In this document: piece after piece, positions 35,174 to 42,536 of the stretch
Position numbering within the stretch: position 1 is the stretch's first letter
Layout: every line of letters starts with the position of its first letter
Origin: DASUCS01 sp041166745
GTDB taxonomy: Bacteria > Actinomycetota > Acidimicrobiia > Acidimicrobiales > JACDCH01
NCBI GenBank assembly: GCA_041166745.1
Contig: JBEEGH010000002.1
Location: 172,767 to 236,766, forward strand
Length of the DNA stretch: 64,000 nucleotides
Direction of reading: 5' to 3'
Translations under genes and position numbers: made by a program
Notes under the pieces: generated by a model
Seen by the model: only the letters and a program-made list of their open reading frames with translations
Told to the model about the DNA's origin: nothing
Databases searched by the model: none

Positions 35174-36014
35174 CTGCGAAACGTCTCTCTGCCCGGGTGA
35201 AGAACAACAGGCCAACGATGAGGAGCAGCACGGAAGTCGCTACCGAGTAAAGCAGCAGCCCGCTTGATGGGCGAGTCGAGTCGAGCACGCTCCACCGGAC
35301 ACCTTCGAGTAAGCCGGTGAGTGGATTGAGCTCGTAGACCCGCCGCGCACTTGCCGGTACGGCACTCAGCGCGTAAGCCACCGGACTCGCGTAGAGCAAG
35401 AACTGCACGGCAACCGGCAGCAGGTACTGAACGTCGCGGTATCGGACCATTAGAGCCCCCGCCCCCATGCCGATGCCAAGCGACGCGGAGACCAGCAGCA
35501 GTAGCCACACCGGCAAGAGAACCAAGGCTGGGCCTGGGTGCACTCCGTAAAGGAGCATCAACACGCCCAACAGGCCCAGTGAGACACCCACGTCAATCAA
35601 CGTCGAGAGCACGGTCGACAGGGGCAAGAGCAGCCGCGGGAAGTAGACCTTTGAGACCAGCTGGGCGTTTCCCACGAGTGAGCTGCTGGCTCGCGTAGTT
35701 ATCTGGCTGAAGGTTGTCCAGGCGACCATCCCGGTGAGGCTGAAGACGAAGTAGGGCACGCCGGCGGGGCCTGGCAGATGGGCAACGCTACCGAAAACAA
35801 AGGACAGTATCCCCGCGCCCAGCAGCGGTTGAAGGACTACCCAGGCGACACCCAGGGCGGTCTGCCGGTACCGCAACGTCACGTCGCGCGCCGCGAACCG
35901 AGACAACAATGATCGAAACTCAAGGAGCTCCGCGAGGTTGATTGCAAGCCAACGTCTTCGGGGGGTGATTGTGAGCCGAGGCTTCATGCTGGCAGGAGTT
36001 CGCACGTCGGCCAT
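35163..36014 (-). CDS. wzm: Wzm-type polysaccharide ABC exporter permease
   Basis: A 283-residue ABC-2 permease with six hydrophobic segments. The amphipathic N-terminal part LLSRFAARDVTLRYRQTALG leads into WVVLQPLLGAGILSFVFG, the family signature; VYFPRLLLPLS and RDVQYLLPVAVQFLLYASPV are further conserved blocks. It forms a dimer carrying the polysaccharide across the membrane, powered by Wzt. Preceded by a GT4 gene 90 bp upstream on the same strand. Confidence 0.93.
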   Translation of the reverse strand: MADVRTPASMKPRLTITPRRRWLAINLAELLEFRSLLSRFAARDVTLRYRQTALGVAWVVLQPLLGAGILSFVFGSVAHLPGPAGVPYFVFSLTGMVAWTTFSQITTRASSSLVGNAQLVSKVYFPRLLLPLSTVLSTLIDVGVSLGLLGVLMLLYGVHPGPALVLLPVWLLLLVSASLGIGMGAGALMVRYRDVQYLLPVAVQFLLYASPVAYALSAVPASARRVYELNPLTGLLEGVRWSVLDSTRPSSGLLLYSVATSVLLLIVGLLFFTRAERRFADVI

Positions 36015-36104
36015 TACACCGTGACAGCCGCGCTTTGTTGTTCGAACGCTGCTAGCACCATAATTTTGACGAACTCGACTTCACTAGATCTCGTTGCATG
36101 GCTC

Positions 36105-37205
36105 CTACGCTGCGACAGCGGACCGTTGCCCGCGAACCAGAGCCTGCAGCGAGGTTTCGAACTCCGCACCGGTGTAGGTCGAGGCATGGGCGCGAAGCGT
36201 GACGCTGTCCCAACGCGCGGCCAACAGGTAGCGGATCGCAATGACAATGGCAGGTGCGGTCGCGGTGTCGAAGAACACCCCCGTCTCGCCGTCCAGCACC
36301 GTGTCGACGAACCCGCCACCGCGAAGCACCACCGCGGGCTTGCCGAATGCGTTCGCCTCGAGGGGGGTGAGTCCATAGTCCTCGTAGGAGGAAGCCACGA
36401 GCCCCGCGCTGTTGGCGTAGAGCCAACGAAGCTCGTCGTCGTCGACGCGGCCCAACAAGGTTGTGTTGCTCCGCGCCAGGTGTTCAAGACGCTCGTGTTC
36501 AGGGCCTTCGCCCACGACCACGAGACGCTCGCCGGGCAGTTGACCGAACGCGTCCATGATCACGTCGACGTTCTTGTAGGGCAGTAGCCGACCGACGCAG
36601 AGCACGAAGCCGGGCGCGAGGTCGGCAATCGGCGTCGCGTGGCCTTGCGTCAGGTCGGGCACGGGCGCGGGCAGGATCTCGGCGTTGATGCCGTACACGT
36701 CGCGGATTCGACGCGCGACTGCGGTCGAGCTCGTGAGGAAGCGGTCAGCGGTACCGGCGGCATGGCGATCCCACCGCCGTAGTGCGGGTGCCGCTGTCTT
36801 GAGTCCGGCCTTGACGAGGGTGGAGGCGTTGGCCAGGTAGGTAGTCGCCTCGTCATAGAGCCAGCGGGCCGGGGTGTAGCAGTAGACGACCTTGCGTCCC
36901 GTGGTGCGGGCACCGTGGGCGAAGCCGCTGGAGGAACAGATCGTGACGTCGGCGTCGACGTTGAGGTTCGAGAACGCGGCCGGATACAGCAGCAGGCCCT
37001 TCCGGTGATCCTTCCTTAGCGCTGCGATGCGATTGGTCCAGAGCGGGCGCACGTCGGCATCGCGAAATTCGGGGAAGGTGGTGTCGGGGTCGTAGAGCGA
37101 CGTGTACAGCGGCGCGTCAGGAAAGGCGCGCAGCATCGAGAGCACCACTCGCTCGGCTCCGCCCCGCTGGGTGAGGTAGTCGTGGACGATCGCAACTCTC
37201 GTCAG
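36105..37205 (-). CDS. GT4-family glycosyltransferase (WbaZ-like), probable non-standard start
   Basis: The enzyme body is clear: CVGRLLPYKNVDVIMDAFGQ, SYEDYGLTPLEANAFGKPAV and VDTVLDGETGVFF place it with WbaZ-type mannosyltransferases. The first GTG (37148) falls inside the conserved N-terminal segment RVAIVHDYLTQRGGAERVV, whose codons continue upstream to a CTG at 37205 with no ATG, GTG or TTG in frame before a stop. A CTG start is one explanation. Another is a one-base indel: GTG 37228 with GGGAGG ahead of it opens a different frame that ends at TGA overlapping this CTG. About 366 residues from CTG. First gene of the export operon. Confidence 0.85.
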   Translation of the reverse strand: MTRVAIVHDYLTQRGGAERVVLSMLRAFPDAPLYTSLYDPDTTFPEFRDADVRPLWTNRIAALRKDHRKGLLLYPAAFSNLNVDADVTICSSSGFAHGARTTGRKVVYCYTPARWLYDEATTYLANASTLVKAGLKTAAPALRRWDRHAAGTADRFLTSSTAVARRIRDVYGINAEILPAPVPDLTQGHATPIADLAPGFVLCVGRLLPYKNVDVIMDAFGQLPGERLVVVGEGPEHERLEHLARSNTTLLGRVDDDELRWLYANSAGLVASSYEDYGLTPLEANAFGKPAVVLRGGGFVDTVLDGETGVFFDTATAPAIVIAIRYLLAARWDSVTLRAHASTYTGAEFETSLQALVRGQRSAVAA

Positions 37206-37429
37206 CGGGGCCAGCTTCCCGCGGTCACAATTCCTCCCGATGACATCGTCACCGTTCTGCCTCCGCTCCCAGTAGTCCTACTGCTGGTCCGCCCCTCGCC
37301 AAAAGAGTACCAGCGAGCCTTAATACCCCTGAACTCGACGGTGGCGATGCCGATCATTCGCCCAGGGATGGCTACGTCTACGCTCGTGATGCGGGCCAGA
37401 ACGGCATTTGCGGCAGGGAAGGCAAGAAG

Positions 37430-37891
37430 TTGGCCGAGGACCCCAACGCTCGTGACGAGGATCGAGGACGGCTGCTCGACGCCTTGAACGACGAGGACAC
37501 GTGGACCGCGCCGCCCCGGCGCCCGCAGACCCGTTCTTTGGGCTCGCCGTCGAGCTTGCCTCGGGAGCAGATCTCGCAGACCGATCACGGCCTGCTGCTC
37601 GAGGTCTACGACCTGGTCCGCAAGCTGGTCGCCGCCAACGACGCATCGGGCACCGATGGGGCCGATCGGCAGTACGAGCGGCTCAGTTCCGCGCTACTCC
37701 TCTTTGGGCGGCGCGTCGACGCCCGGCTGGGAACCTTCGAGGAGCGACTCGACGGCATCCAAGCCCACCCGGATGCGTTTCCCGGCGATCTCCTTCGAAC
37801 GCTCGCACGGGAGCAGGCGCAACTGCGCGACGACGTGACGGCGATGAAAGACGCCATCGAGCAGCTTCGTCGCGGCGTGCTCGGTTTGTAG
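37430..37891 (+). CDS. Coiled-coil hypothetical protein
   Basis: A 153-residue protein, TTG start with GGGAAGG seven bases upstream. An acidic, disordered N-terminus (1-50) precedes a helical region (about 55-150) of leucine/arginine heptads such as LLLEVYDLVRKLVAANDASG and LAREQAQLRDDVTAMKDAIE. No membrane segment. It resembles the small helical proteins at 49659 and 57758 in style. The next gene starts four bases downstream and may be coupled. Confidence 0.7.
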   Translation: MAEDPNARDEDRGRLLDALNDEDTWTAPPRRPQTRSLGSPSSLPREQISQTDHGLLLEVYDLVRKLVAANDASGTDGADRQYERLSSALLLFGRRVDARLGTFEERLDGIQAHPDAFPGDLLRTLAREQAQLRDDVTAMKDAIEQLRRGVLGL

Positions 37892-37895
37892 ACGC

Positions 37896-38882
37896 GTGAC
37901 GCGCAACTCCGGACGCTCGGTTGACAAGTCCGCGGTTGCAGACCGAGGGGCGGCGTTGTTCAACGCCGCACTCGCCCGAGAGGTTCTCGCGGTGTTGCAA
38001 CGTGCGGGAGTCGACGGTCTCCTGCTGAAGGGCCCGACGACATCGCAGCTGCTCGCCGAGCCTGGCCGCACCCGCTCATACGGAGACGTTGACGTTCTCG
38101 TTCGGCTGGACGACCTCGTTGCGGCACAAGAGGTGCTTCGACACGCTGGCTTTCATTCGATGTGGGAAGGTGCGGCCCTCGACGAGCTGAGTGGTCACGC
38201 GGTCGACCTCGTGCGCGGTCGAGCGCAGGTAGACCTCCACTGGCGCATTGCCGGCATTCGCCTTCCACCGGAGCCGGCCTGGCAAGTGCTCTGGGCGCAT
38301 CGCATTGAGCGCTCGATCCCCGGCGGGGGAACCGCGGTGAGCCTCGACGACCGAGCTGCGCTGTTGCTCATCGGCCTGCACGCGGCCGCAGATCCGCATC
38401 AGCATCCGAAGGTGATGGACGATCTCACTCGAGCAGTGCGTCTCCACGGGATCGACCGCTGGCGTGAGGCCGCAAGGTTGGCACAGCAACTCGAGGCTTC
38501 TGACTTCTTGGCCAGCGGCCTGCTTCTCGTCGCTGGCGGCGACTCGGTCGTTGACGCCCTAGACCTTCGGAGGTTCGTCTCCACCGAATCTGTGCTCCGT
38601 TCGCACAATCCCCCGCCGCTGGCGCTCGGCATCGAACGACTCGTTCACACGCAAGGTGCGTGGCCCAAGGTGAAGATCCTCGCCCGCGAACTCGTGCCCA
38701 CGCCCAGCGGCCTCAGGTACTGGCGACCGAACACGGGTCGCTCGAAATGGGCGCTCGCGCTCGCATACCTCCAACGGCCGGTGTTCCTTCTTCGATCCCT
38801 CCGCCCTGCACTCGCCGCGATACGCCGCGCCCGCCGGACGGCCGCCGCCTCACGCGGCTGCACGTCGTCGAGCCCCTCTTAG
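37896..38882 (+). CDS. Nucleotidyltransferase-fold protein (NTP_transf_5 type)
   Basis: A 328-residue protein with GLLLKGPTTSQLL and RSYGDVDVLVRLDDLVAAQE, the GS/T-x-DxD-like metal site, followed by QVDLHWRI; this combination defines the uncharacterised nucleotidyltransferase family often found next to PqqD-like and HprK-like genes. A LIGLHAAADPHQHPKVMDDL helical region follows. It meets the MauE-thioredoxin gene tail to tail with a 4-bp overlap, so it shares the cassette but not the transcript. Substrate unknown. Confidence 0.85.
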   Translation: MTRNSGRSVDKSAVADRGAALFNAALAREVLAVLQRAGVDGLLLKGPTTSQLLAEPGRTRSYGDVDVLVRLDDLVAAQEVLRHAGFHSMWEGAALDELSGHAVDLVRGRAQVDLHWRIAGIRLPPEPAWQVLWAHRIERSIPGGGTAVSLDDRAALLLIGLHAAADPHQHPKVMDDLTRAVRLHGIDRWREAARLAQQLEASDFLASGLLLVAGGDSVVDALDLRRFVSTESVLRSHNPPPLALGIERLVHTQGAWPKVKILARELVPTPSGLRYWRPNTGRSKWALALAYLQRPVFLLRSLRPALAAIRRARRTAAASRGCTSSSPS

Positions 38883-40345
38883 GACCACTCGGCAGGAACG
38901 ATCTGAGGCGTCGTTAGTCCTTGGATGCGCCGCGCCGCGGAGGTCAAGGCGGTGGCGCGGCTCGCCAGGCCCATCGTCGCGTCAGCCCCGGCGACTACGG
39001 GAGACGCGACACGACCGCTGGCGTCGACGAGAACAGCCGACGGCGTGCCGCGGATTCCGTATGCCCTCCGTGTGAGCGAGCCGTTGTCGACCCCGATCAT
39101 CGAGAAGCCAACAGCTCGGTTAGCCTCGACAGGACCGTGCGACACCACGAACAAGCTCGGTCCGTCCTCGGTCTGCATCTGCTCCCACTCACGCAACCGC
39201 GGGAGCAAGGCGCGGCAGAACTCGCACGTCGGGCTCCAGAAAACAAGCAACACCAGGCGACCGCGGAGCGCCAGGAGCGAGAGCTGTTGTTCTTCACCGT
39301 TCACATTCTCAATCGCGATGAGCGGCGCTTCAGCTCCCACCGCGGGGGTCATGCCGACGCCGTCGCCGGCTTCCAACCCCGCGACTGCGCCTTCAACGAG
39401 GTGGCGTATTGCATGCGCGCCGGCCGCGGTCGAGCCGACTCGTCCCGACGGAAAGATCAACACGGCACTAGGCGTTGCGAGTGCTGCATAGGCGGCCGCC
39501 ACCTCGTCGCCCCCCTGAAGAAGCACTGGTGCAAGTTCGAACTCTGCGACCTTCCGTTGGTTCTCCTCGACGGAGCCGCTACTGACGAGGGCAATCGATA
39601 AGACGTCGCCATAAGTCGACTGCCAGTCGGCCAACTCTGGGAGTAACGCACCACAGGGCTCACAGTCCGGGTCGATGAAAGCGAGCAGAAGCGGTCGGTC
39701 GGCGCGCAGCAGCGAGGCCAGATTCGTGTCGGCGCCGGCAAGGTCGGGCAACACGAACGCCGGTGCCCGTGTCCCGATGGGCAACCCGAACGCGCCCTCT
39801 ATGAACGGCATCACCTGGGACGGTCGTCGAAGGAGGAAATGAACGACGGCGAGGCCTTCGACGCCGATCGTCGCTAGCAGCACAACGACCACGGTTCGGG
39901 GTGTCTCGTGCGAGAGCGCATAGTCAGCGACGGCCGTGCCGACTCCTGGCGCCTTCGGGCCGAACACGACCACCACAAACCCCGCGATCAAAACGAGATT
40001 TCGGACAATGGACCGACCGCTGATCGGCGCTTGGCTGAGCGTGCCGAAACAGTTGCAGTTTGGGCGTTTGCCTTTCCGCAGGTTCACGGCAAGGAGGACC
40101 GTGAAGGCGCTCGTCACGGCGAATCCACTTATCGCCGCTGCGCGCGCTGAGCTCTCGAACAGAAGCCCTAGGACGATCGCCAACTCGATGAACGGGAGGC
40201 TGGTTGCGACGGCGCCAGCCATGCGCGTCGGTACGCCCAGGCCGGCCGCGGCCTGCCGAGTGGCACCACGATCGGCGAGCTTCGCGAGTGCAGCCGTGGC
40301 AAACACTGTCGCGGCCACCACACGAATTACGACAACTGCGGCCAC
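38879..40345 (-). CDS. MauE-like membrane domain fused to two thioredoxin-like domains
   Basis: A 488-residue fusion. Residues 1-180 contain about five hydrophobic segments with PNCNCFG (95-101), the cysteine signature of the MauE/DoxX-like family of redox membrane proteins. Residues about 185-330 are a TlpA/redoxin-like domain with CEPC (228-231) and cis-proline TP near 292; residues about 335-470 are a second one with CEFC (374-377) and TP at 434-435. MauE helps form disulfides in methylamine dehydrogenase. Here both thioredoxin domains are fused to it, suggesting an electron relay across the membrane to a cysteine-rich client, most obviously the exported tail encoded at 41113. GTG start. 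Confidence 0.85.
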   Translation of the reverse strand: MAAVVVIRVVAATVFATAALAKLADRGATRQAAAGLGVPTRMAGAVATSLPFIELAIVLGLLFESSARAAAISGFAVTSAFTVLLAVNLRKGKRPNCNCFGTLSQAPISGRSIVRNLVLIAGFVVVVFGPKAPGVGTAVADYALSHETPRTVVVVLLATIGVEGLAVVHFLLRRPSQVMPFIEGAFGLPIGTRAPAFVLPDLAGADTNLASLLRADRPLLLAFIDPDCEPCGALLPELADWQSTYGDVLSIALVSSGSVEENQRKVAEFELAPVLLQGGDEVAAAYAALATPSAVLIFPSGRVGSTAAGAHAIRHLVEGAVAGLEAGDGVGMTPAVGAEAPLIAIENVNGEEQQLSLLALRGRLVLLVFWSPTCEFCRALLPRLREWEQMQTEDGPSLFVVSHGPVEANRAVGFSMIGVDNGSLTRRAYGIRGTPSAVLVDASGRVASPVVAGADATMGLASRATALTSAARRIQGLTTPQIVPAEWS

Positions 40346-40355
40346 CGAAATGAAG

Positions 40356-41102
40356 TTACCCGGCCAAGCGGTCGACGATCATCGACGCGGTCTCCCTCGC
40401 ATCGCCGCGCGCCCCGCTGTAGGACGTCGCCGACGACACGAGGGTGCGCAGCGCGCGAAGCGTCACCGCAGGGCGGCTCCGGATGGTCAGGCTATGAGCC
40501 AACACGGCCATGAGGGCGTCCGCCGGCCGGATGCGTTGTGGCCGCCAGCTCGCGCCAGATTCGAACGACGTCAGCACCACCATGTGCGCCTTCACTGCGT
40601 CAATCCCCACTTTGAACCCGTCGTACGGATCCGCAAAATACAACGGATCTCGAAACAGCAGTGGCCTCGGGAACGGATCGATGCGGCCATCGGCGCCAAC
40701 TACCGCATGTTCGTCTGAGTAGTACGTCCCGCCTGCCTCGACGAGCGCGGCTACAAGCGTCGTCTTTCCTGAGTGCGATGCCCCAGGGATGACCACCGCC
40801 CGGTTTGCGAACGCGACAACCCCAGCGTGGACCATCGCATGGTCGGTTGCGACCTCGACGAGCTGCGTTTGGAGATCCTCGAAGAACGCGTGCCGCAGCG
40901 ACTCAGGGCTCTCGGCTGAGGACAGCACGACCCCGTTCCGTCGCAACGAATGAAGCGAACCGCTAGTTACGACTGAGTACGAGACGTCCGACACGTGGCA
41001 ATCCGCGGCGGCGCGCCGAAGATTTCGGCCGAGGGTTGTTAGAACGGGCTCGGGACCGAGCAGCGCGATGCGGAGAGGACCAACTTGGACGACGTGCTCC
41101 AC
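40356..41102 (-). CDS. HPr kinase/phosphorylase-like P-loop protein
   Basis: A 248-residue protein with a P-loop VVIPGASHSGKTTLVAALVE near the middle and GGTYYSDEHAVVGADGRIDP next to it, the layout of HprK-like kinases that lack the HPr-binding N-domain. Such 'HprK-related' proteins recur beside PqqD-domain proteins in several bacterial gene systems. GTG start, 10 bp after the PqqD-fusion stop; 10 bp ahead of the MauE fusion gene. All three minus-strand genes look like one operon. Confidence 0.8.
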   Translation of the reverse strand: MEHVVQVGPLRIALLGPEPVLTTLGRNLRRAAADCHVSDVSYSVVTSGSLHSLRRNGVVLSSAESPESLRHAFFEDLQTQLVEVATDHAMVHAGVVAFANRAVVIPGASHSGKTTLVAALVEAGGTYYSDEHAVVGADGRIDPFPRPLLFRDPLYFADPYDGFKVGIDAVKAHMVVLTSFESGASWRPQRIRPADALMAVLAHSLTIRSRPAVTLRALRTLVSSATSYSGARGDARETASMIVDRLAG

Positions 41103-41112
41103 CGCACCAGAG

Positions 41113-41763
41113 CTAGGCAGGTGCCTTGCACTTACCGGAACCGTTCACGCCGTTGAGGCTGCAGCACAGGTGTGCGTCTGCCACCGTGACGCCGTCGGCG
41201 ATGCAAGCAACGCATGTTCCAGTGTCAGGGCTTGGGACGTTGCACCGGCAGTTGCCTGTCCCTGCCGTGTTCTCGCCTGTACACGGAGAGTTGACCCGAT
41301 TGCAGGTGCCAGCGCATGTAGCCGCGGCTGCGGGTGTTGGGGCGACGATGGTAGTAATGACCGGAATCGTGGCTGCCGCCACGCCCATCCGAATGAGGAG
41401 CTGCCGCCGGGACAACCGCCGCACTCCCTCTTGTGATTGCTCGGCATCGGACGGCGGGCCCAACAGTAGGGAGGCGGCGTCCAGCAGCGCGATGGCTTCG
41501 ACAACGATCTCCAGGGGAAGGTCGCTCTTGGAGTCTCGGGACACCTCCTGTCGGAGCGCTTCGATATCGCGTGACCCGTCGCAAAGGCGCCACACGGCGG
41601 CCGTGGTCTCGTTCAAGTGGTGAACGGTGTCATCTCTCTCGTCGTAAACCACGAGCTCGTCGTCCATCGGTTCGACCAGAAGCCGTTCTGATCGAGCAGT
41701 CGGCCGGTCCGCAGTCATACGCGCATCGTACACCGCGGCATCTTTGCCCTGCACCAGGGGCAT
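41113..41763 (-). CDS. PqqD domain fused through a twin-arginine segment to a ten-cysteine exported tail
   Basis: A 216-residue protein; ATG 41763 has CAGGGAGCG upstream. Residues about 27-103 are a PqqD-like (RiPP recognition) domain: LLVEPMDDELVVYDERDDTV, then HHLNETTAAVWRLCDG, then an alpha-helical LPLEIVVEAIALLDAASLL. Residues 113-143 contain RRLSRRQLLIRMG and a hydrophobic stretch IPVITTIVAPTPAAAA, reading as an internal Tat-type signal with an Ala-x-Ala end. Residues 149-216 carry cysteines at 150, 154, 161, 172, 174, 184, 187, 200, 201 and 212. So a cytoplasmic recognition domain and an exported cysteine-rich module share one chain. First gene of the operon with the HprK-like and MauE-thioredoxin genes. 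Confidence 0.85.
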   Translation of the reverse strand: MPLVQGKDAAVYDARMTADRPTARSERLLVEPMDDELVVYDERDDTVHHLNETTAAVWRLCDGSRDIEALRQEVSRDSKSDLPLEIVVEAIALLDAASLLLGPPSDAEQSQEGVRRLSRRQLLIRMGVAAATIPVITTIVAPTPAAAATCAGTCNRVNSPCTGENTAGTGNCRCNVPSPDTGTCVACIADGVTVADAHLCCSLNGVNGSGKCKAPA

Positions 41764-41857
41764 ACAGACGCTCCCTGCGGATCAGATGGCGAATGACTAG
41801 CCCATCGTGACTGGGACGTCATATCCCGTAGAGGTCATTTTGCCGATGTGCCTACAG

Positions 41858-41909
41858 CCGCTCTTGCGGAACGTCGAACCCATGAGCAATCCCGCAAGAG
41901 CGGGTTCGA
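41858..41909 (+). promoter_or_regulatory. Structured leader with mutually complementary hairpins
   Basis: Upstream of the WxL gene are CCGC-TCTT-GCGG (41858-41869) and CCCGC-AAGA-GCGGG (41891-41904). The two 12-base cores are exact reverse complements, so they can form two hairpins with complementary loops or pair together as one long stem. A third pair, TCGAACCC (41874-41881) with GGGTTCGA (41902-41909), competes with hairpin two. This looks like a switching RNA leader; the ribosome-binding AAAGGTG follows at 41920. No known riboswitch class is matched by eye. Confidence 0.6.
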
Positions 41910-41931
41910 TCCCAGCCCAAAGGTGTTTCAC

Positions 41932-42465
41932 ATGAACAAGAAAATGCTCGGAGCGGGCCTGGTCATCGCCACCTCGCTTCTCGCCAGTATCAGCCCAGCT
42001 TTCGGCGACATCGGCGTCACCGTCGTTCCGGGGACTCGTGCCGCGAGCGCCACCGACCTCGTACTTCCGGAGGTGAACTCGGAACACGTGTCGCGCTACA
42101 CGTCCGGCGCCGTGACACTTTGGGCCGACGACAGCACAGGATCCGGCGCAGGGTGGGCCGTCACCGTTCAGGCTGACGACTTCACCGGTCCCGGAGCCAT
42201 TCCGGCCGCAAACCTGTCCGCCTATTGGGCAGCCCCGGTCGCGACCATTGCCGGCCAGCCCGTGGACGCGGACGGCGGGCCTGACATTCAGAGCAGTCTT
42301 GCTCTGGGGCCGCTCGACCAGCCGCGGACGCTCATGCAGGCCTTCGAGGGCTTCGGCATGGGGACCTACTCGCAGCAAGTCGGTCTTCTGCTCAAGGTGC
42401 CAGCCGACACATTGGCCGGCAGCTACACGACGGAGTTGACCGTCAGCATCACCGCCGCACCGTAA
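41932..42465 (+). CDS. WxL-like secreted surface protein
   Basis: A 177-residue protein starting at ATG 41932 behind AAAGGTG. Signal peptide about 1-24 (MNKKMLGAGLVIATSLLASI, cut near AFGD). The mature protein is beta-rich with GAGWAVTVQADDFTG and an ending LLKVPADTLAGSYTTELTVS then ITAAP, the C-terminal pattern of the WxL wall-binding domain (PAxTxAGxYTxTLT...). WxL proteins are best known from lactobacilli and enterococci, attached non-covalently to the cell wall. The partner DUF916-like gene is next in line after a hairpin. Confidence 0.8.
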   Translation: MNKKMLGAGLVIATSLLASISPAFGDIGVTVVPGTRAASATDLVLPEVNSEHVSRYTSGAVTLWADDSTGSGAGWAVTVQADDFTGPGAIPAANLSAYWAAPVATIAGQPVDADGGPDIQSSLALGPLDQPRTLMQAFEGFGMGTYSQQVGLLLKVPADTLAGSYTTELTVSITAAP

Positions 42466-42480
42466 ACAGATGTCACTCTC

Positions 42481-42513
42481 AGGAGCGGGTCGCGCGAAGC
42501 GCGGCCCGCTCCT
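42481..42513 (+). terminator. Intergenic hairpin between WxL and DUF916-type genes
   Basis: AGGAGCGGG-T-CGCGC-GAA-GCGCG-G-CCCGCTCCT is a strong stem with one small internal mismatch. It lies 15 bp after the WxL stop and 23 bp before the next start. It may be a partial terminator that gives more WxL than DUF916-type protein; no T-run follows. Confidence 0.65.
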
Positions 42514-42536
42514 CTAATTCTGGAAGGCTTTCGTCA

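Noticed and set aside
37202..37588. Minus-strand frame of 128 codons ending at the CTG of the WbaZ-like gene
   Set aside because: Overlaps the start of the coiled-coil gene on the other strand and has no motif; only its last nine codons, from GTG 37228, matter for the start-codon question.
41900..41915. GGGTTCGATCCC, resembling a tRNA T-arm
   Set aside because: No acceptor stem, D-arm or anticodon arm can be built around it; it belongs to the inverted-repeat leader of the WxL gene.
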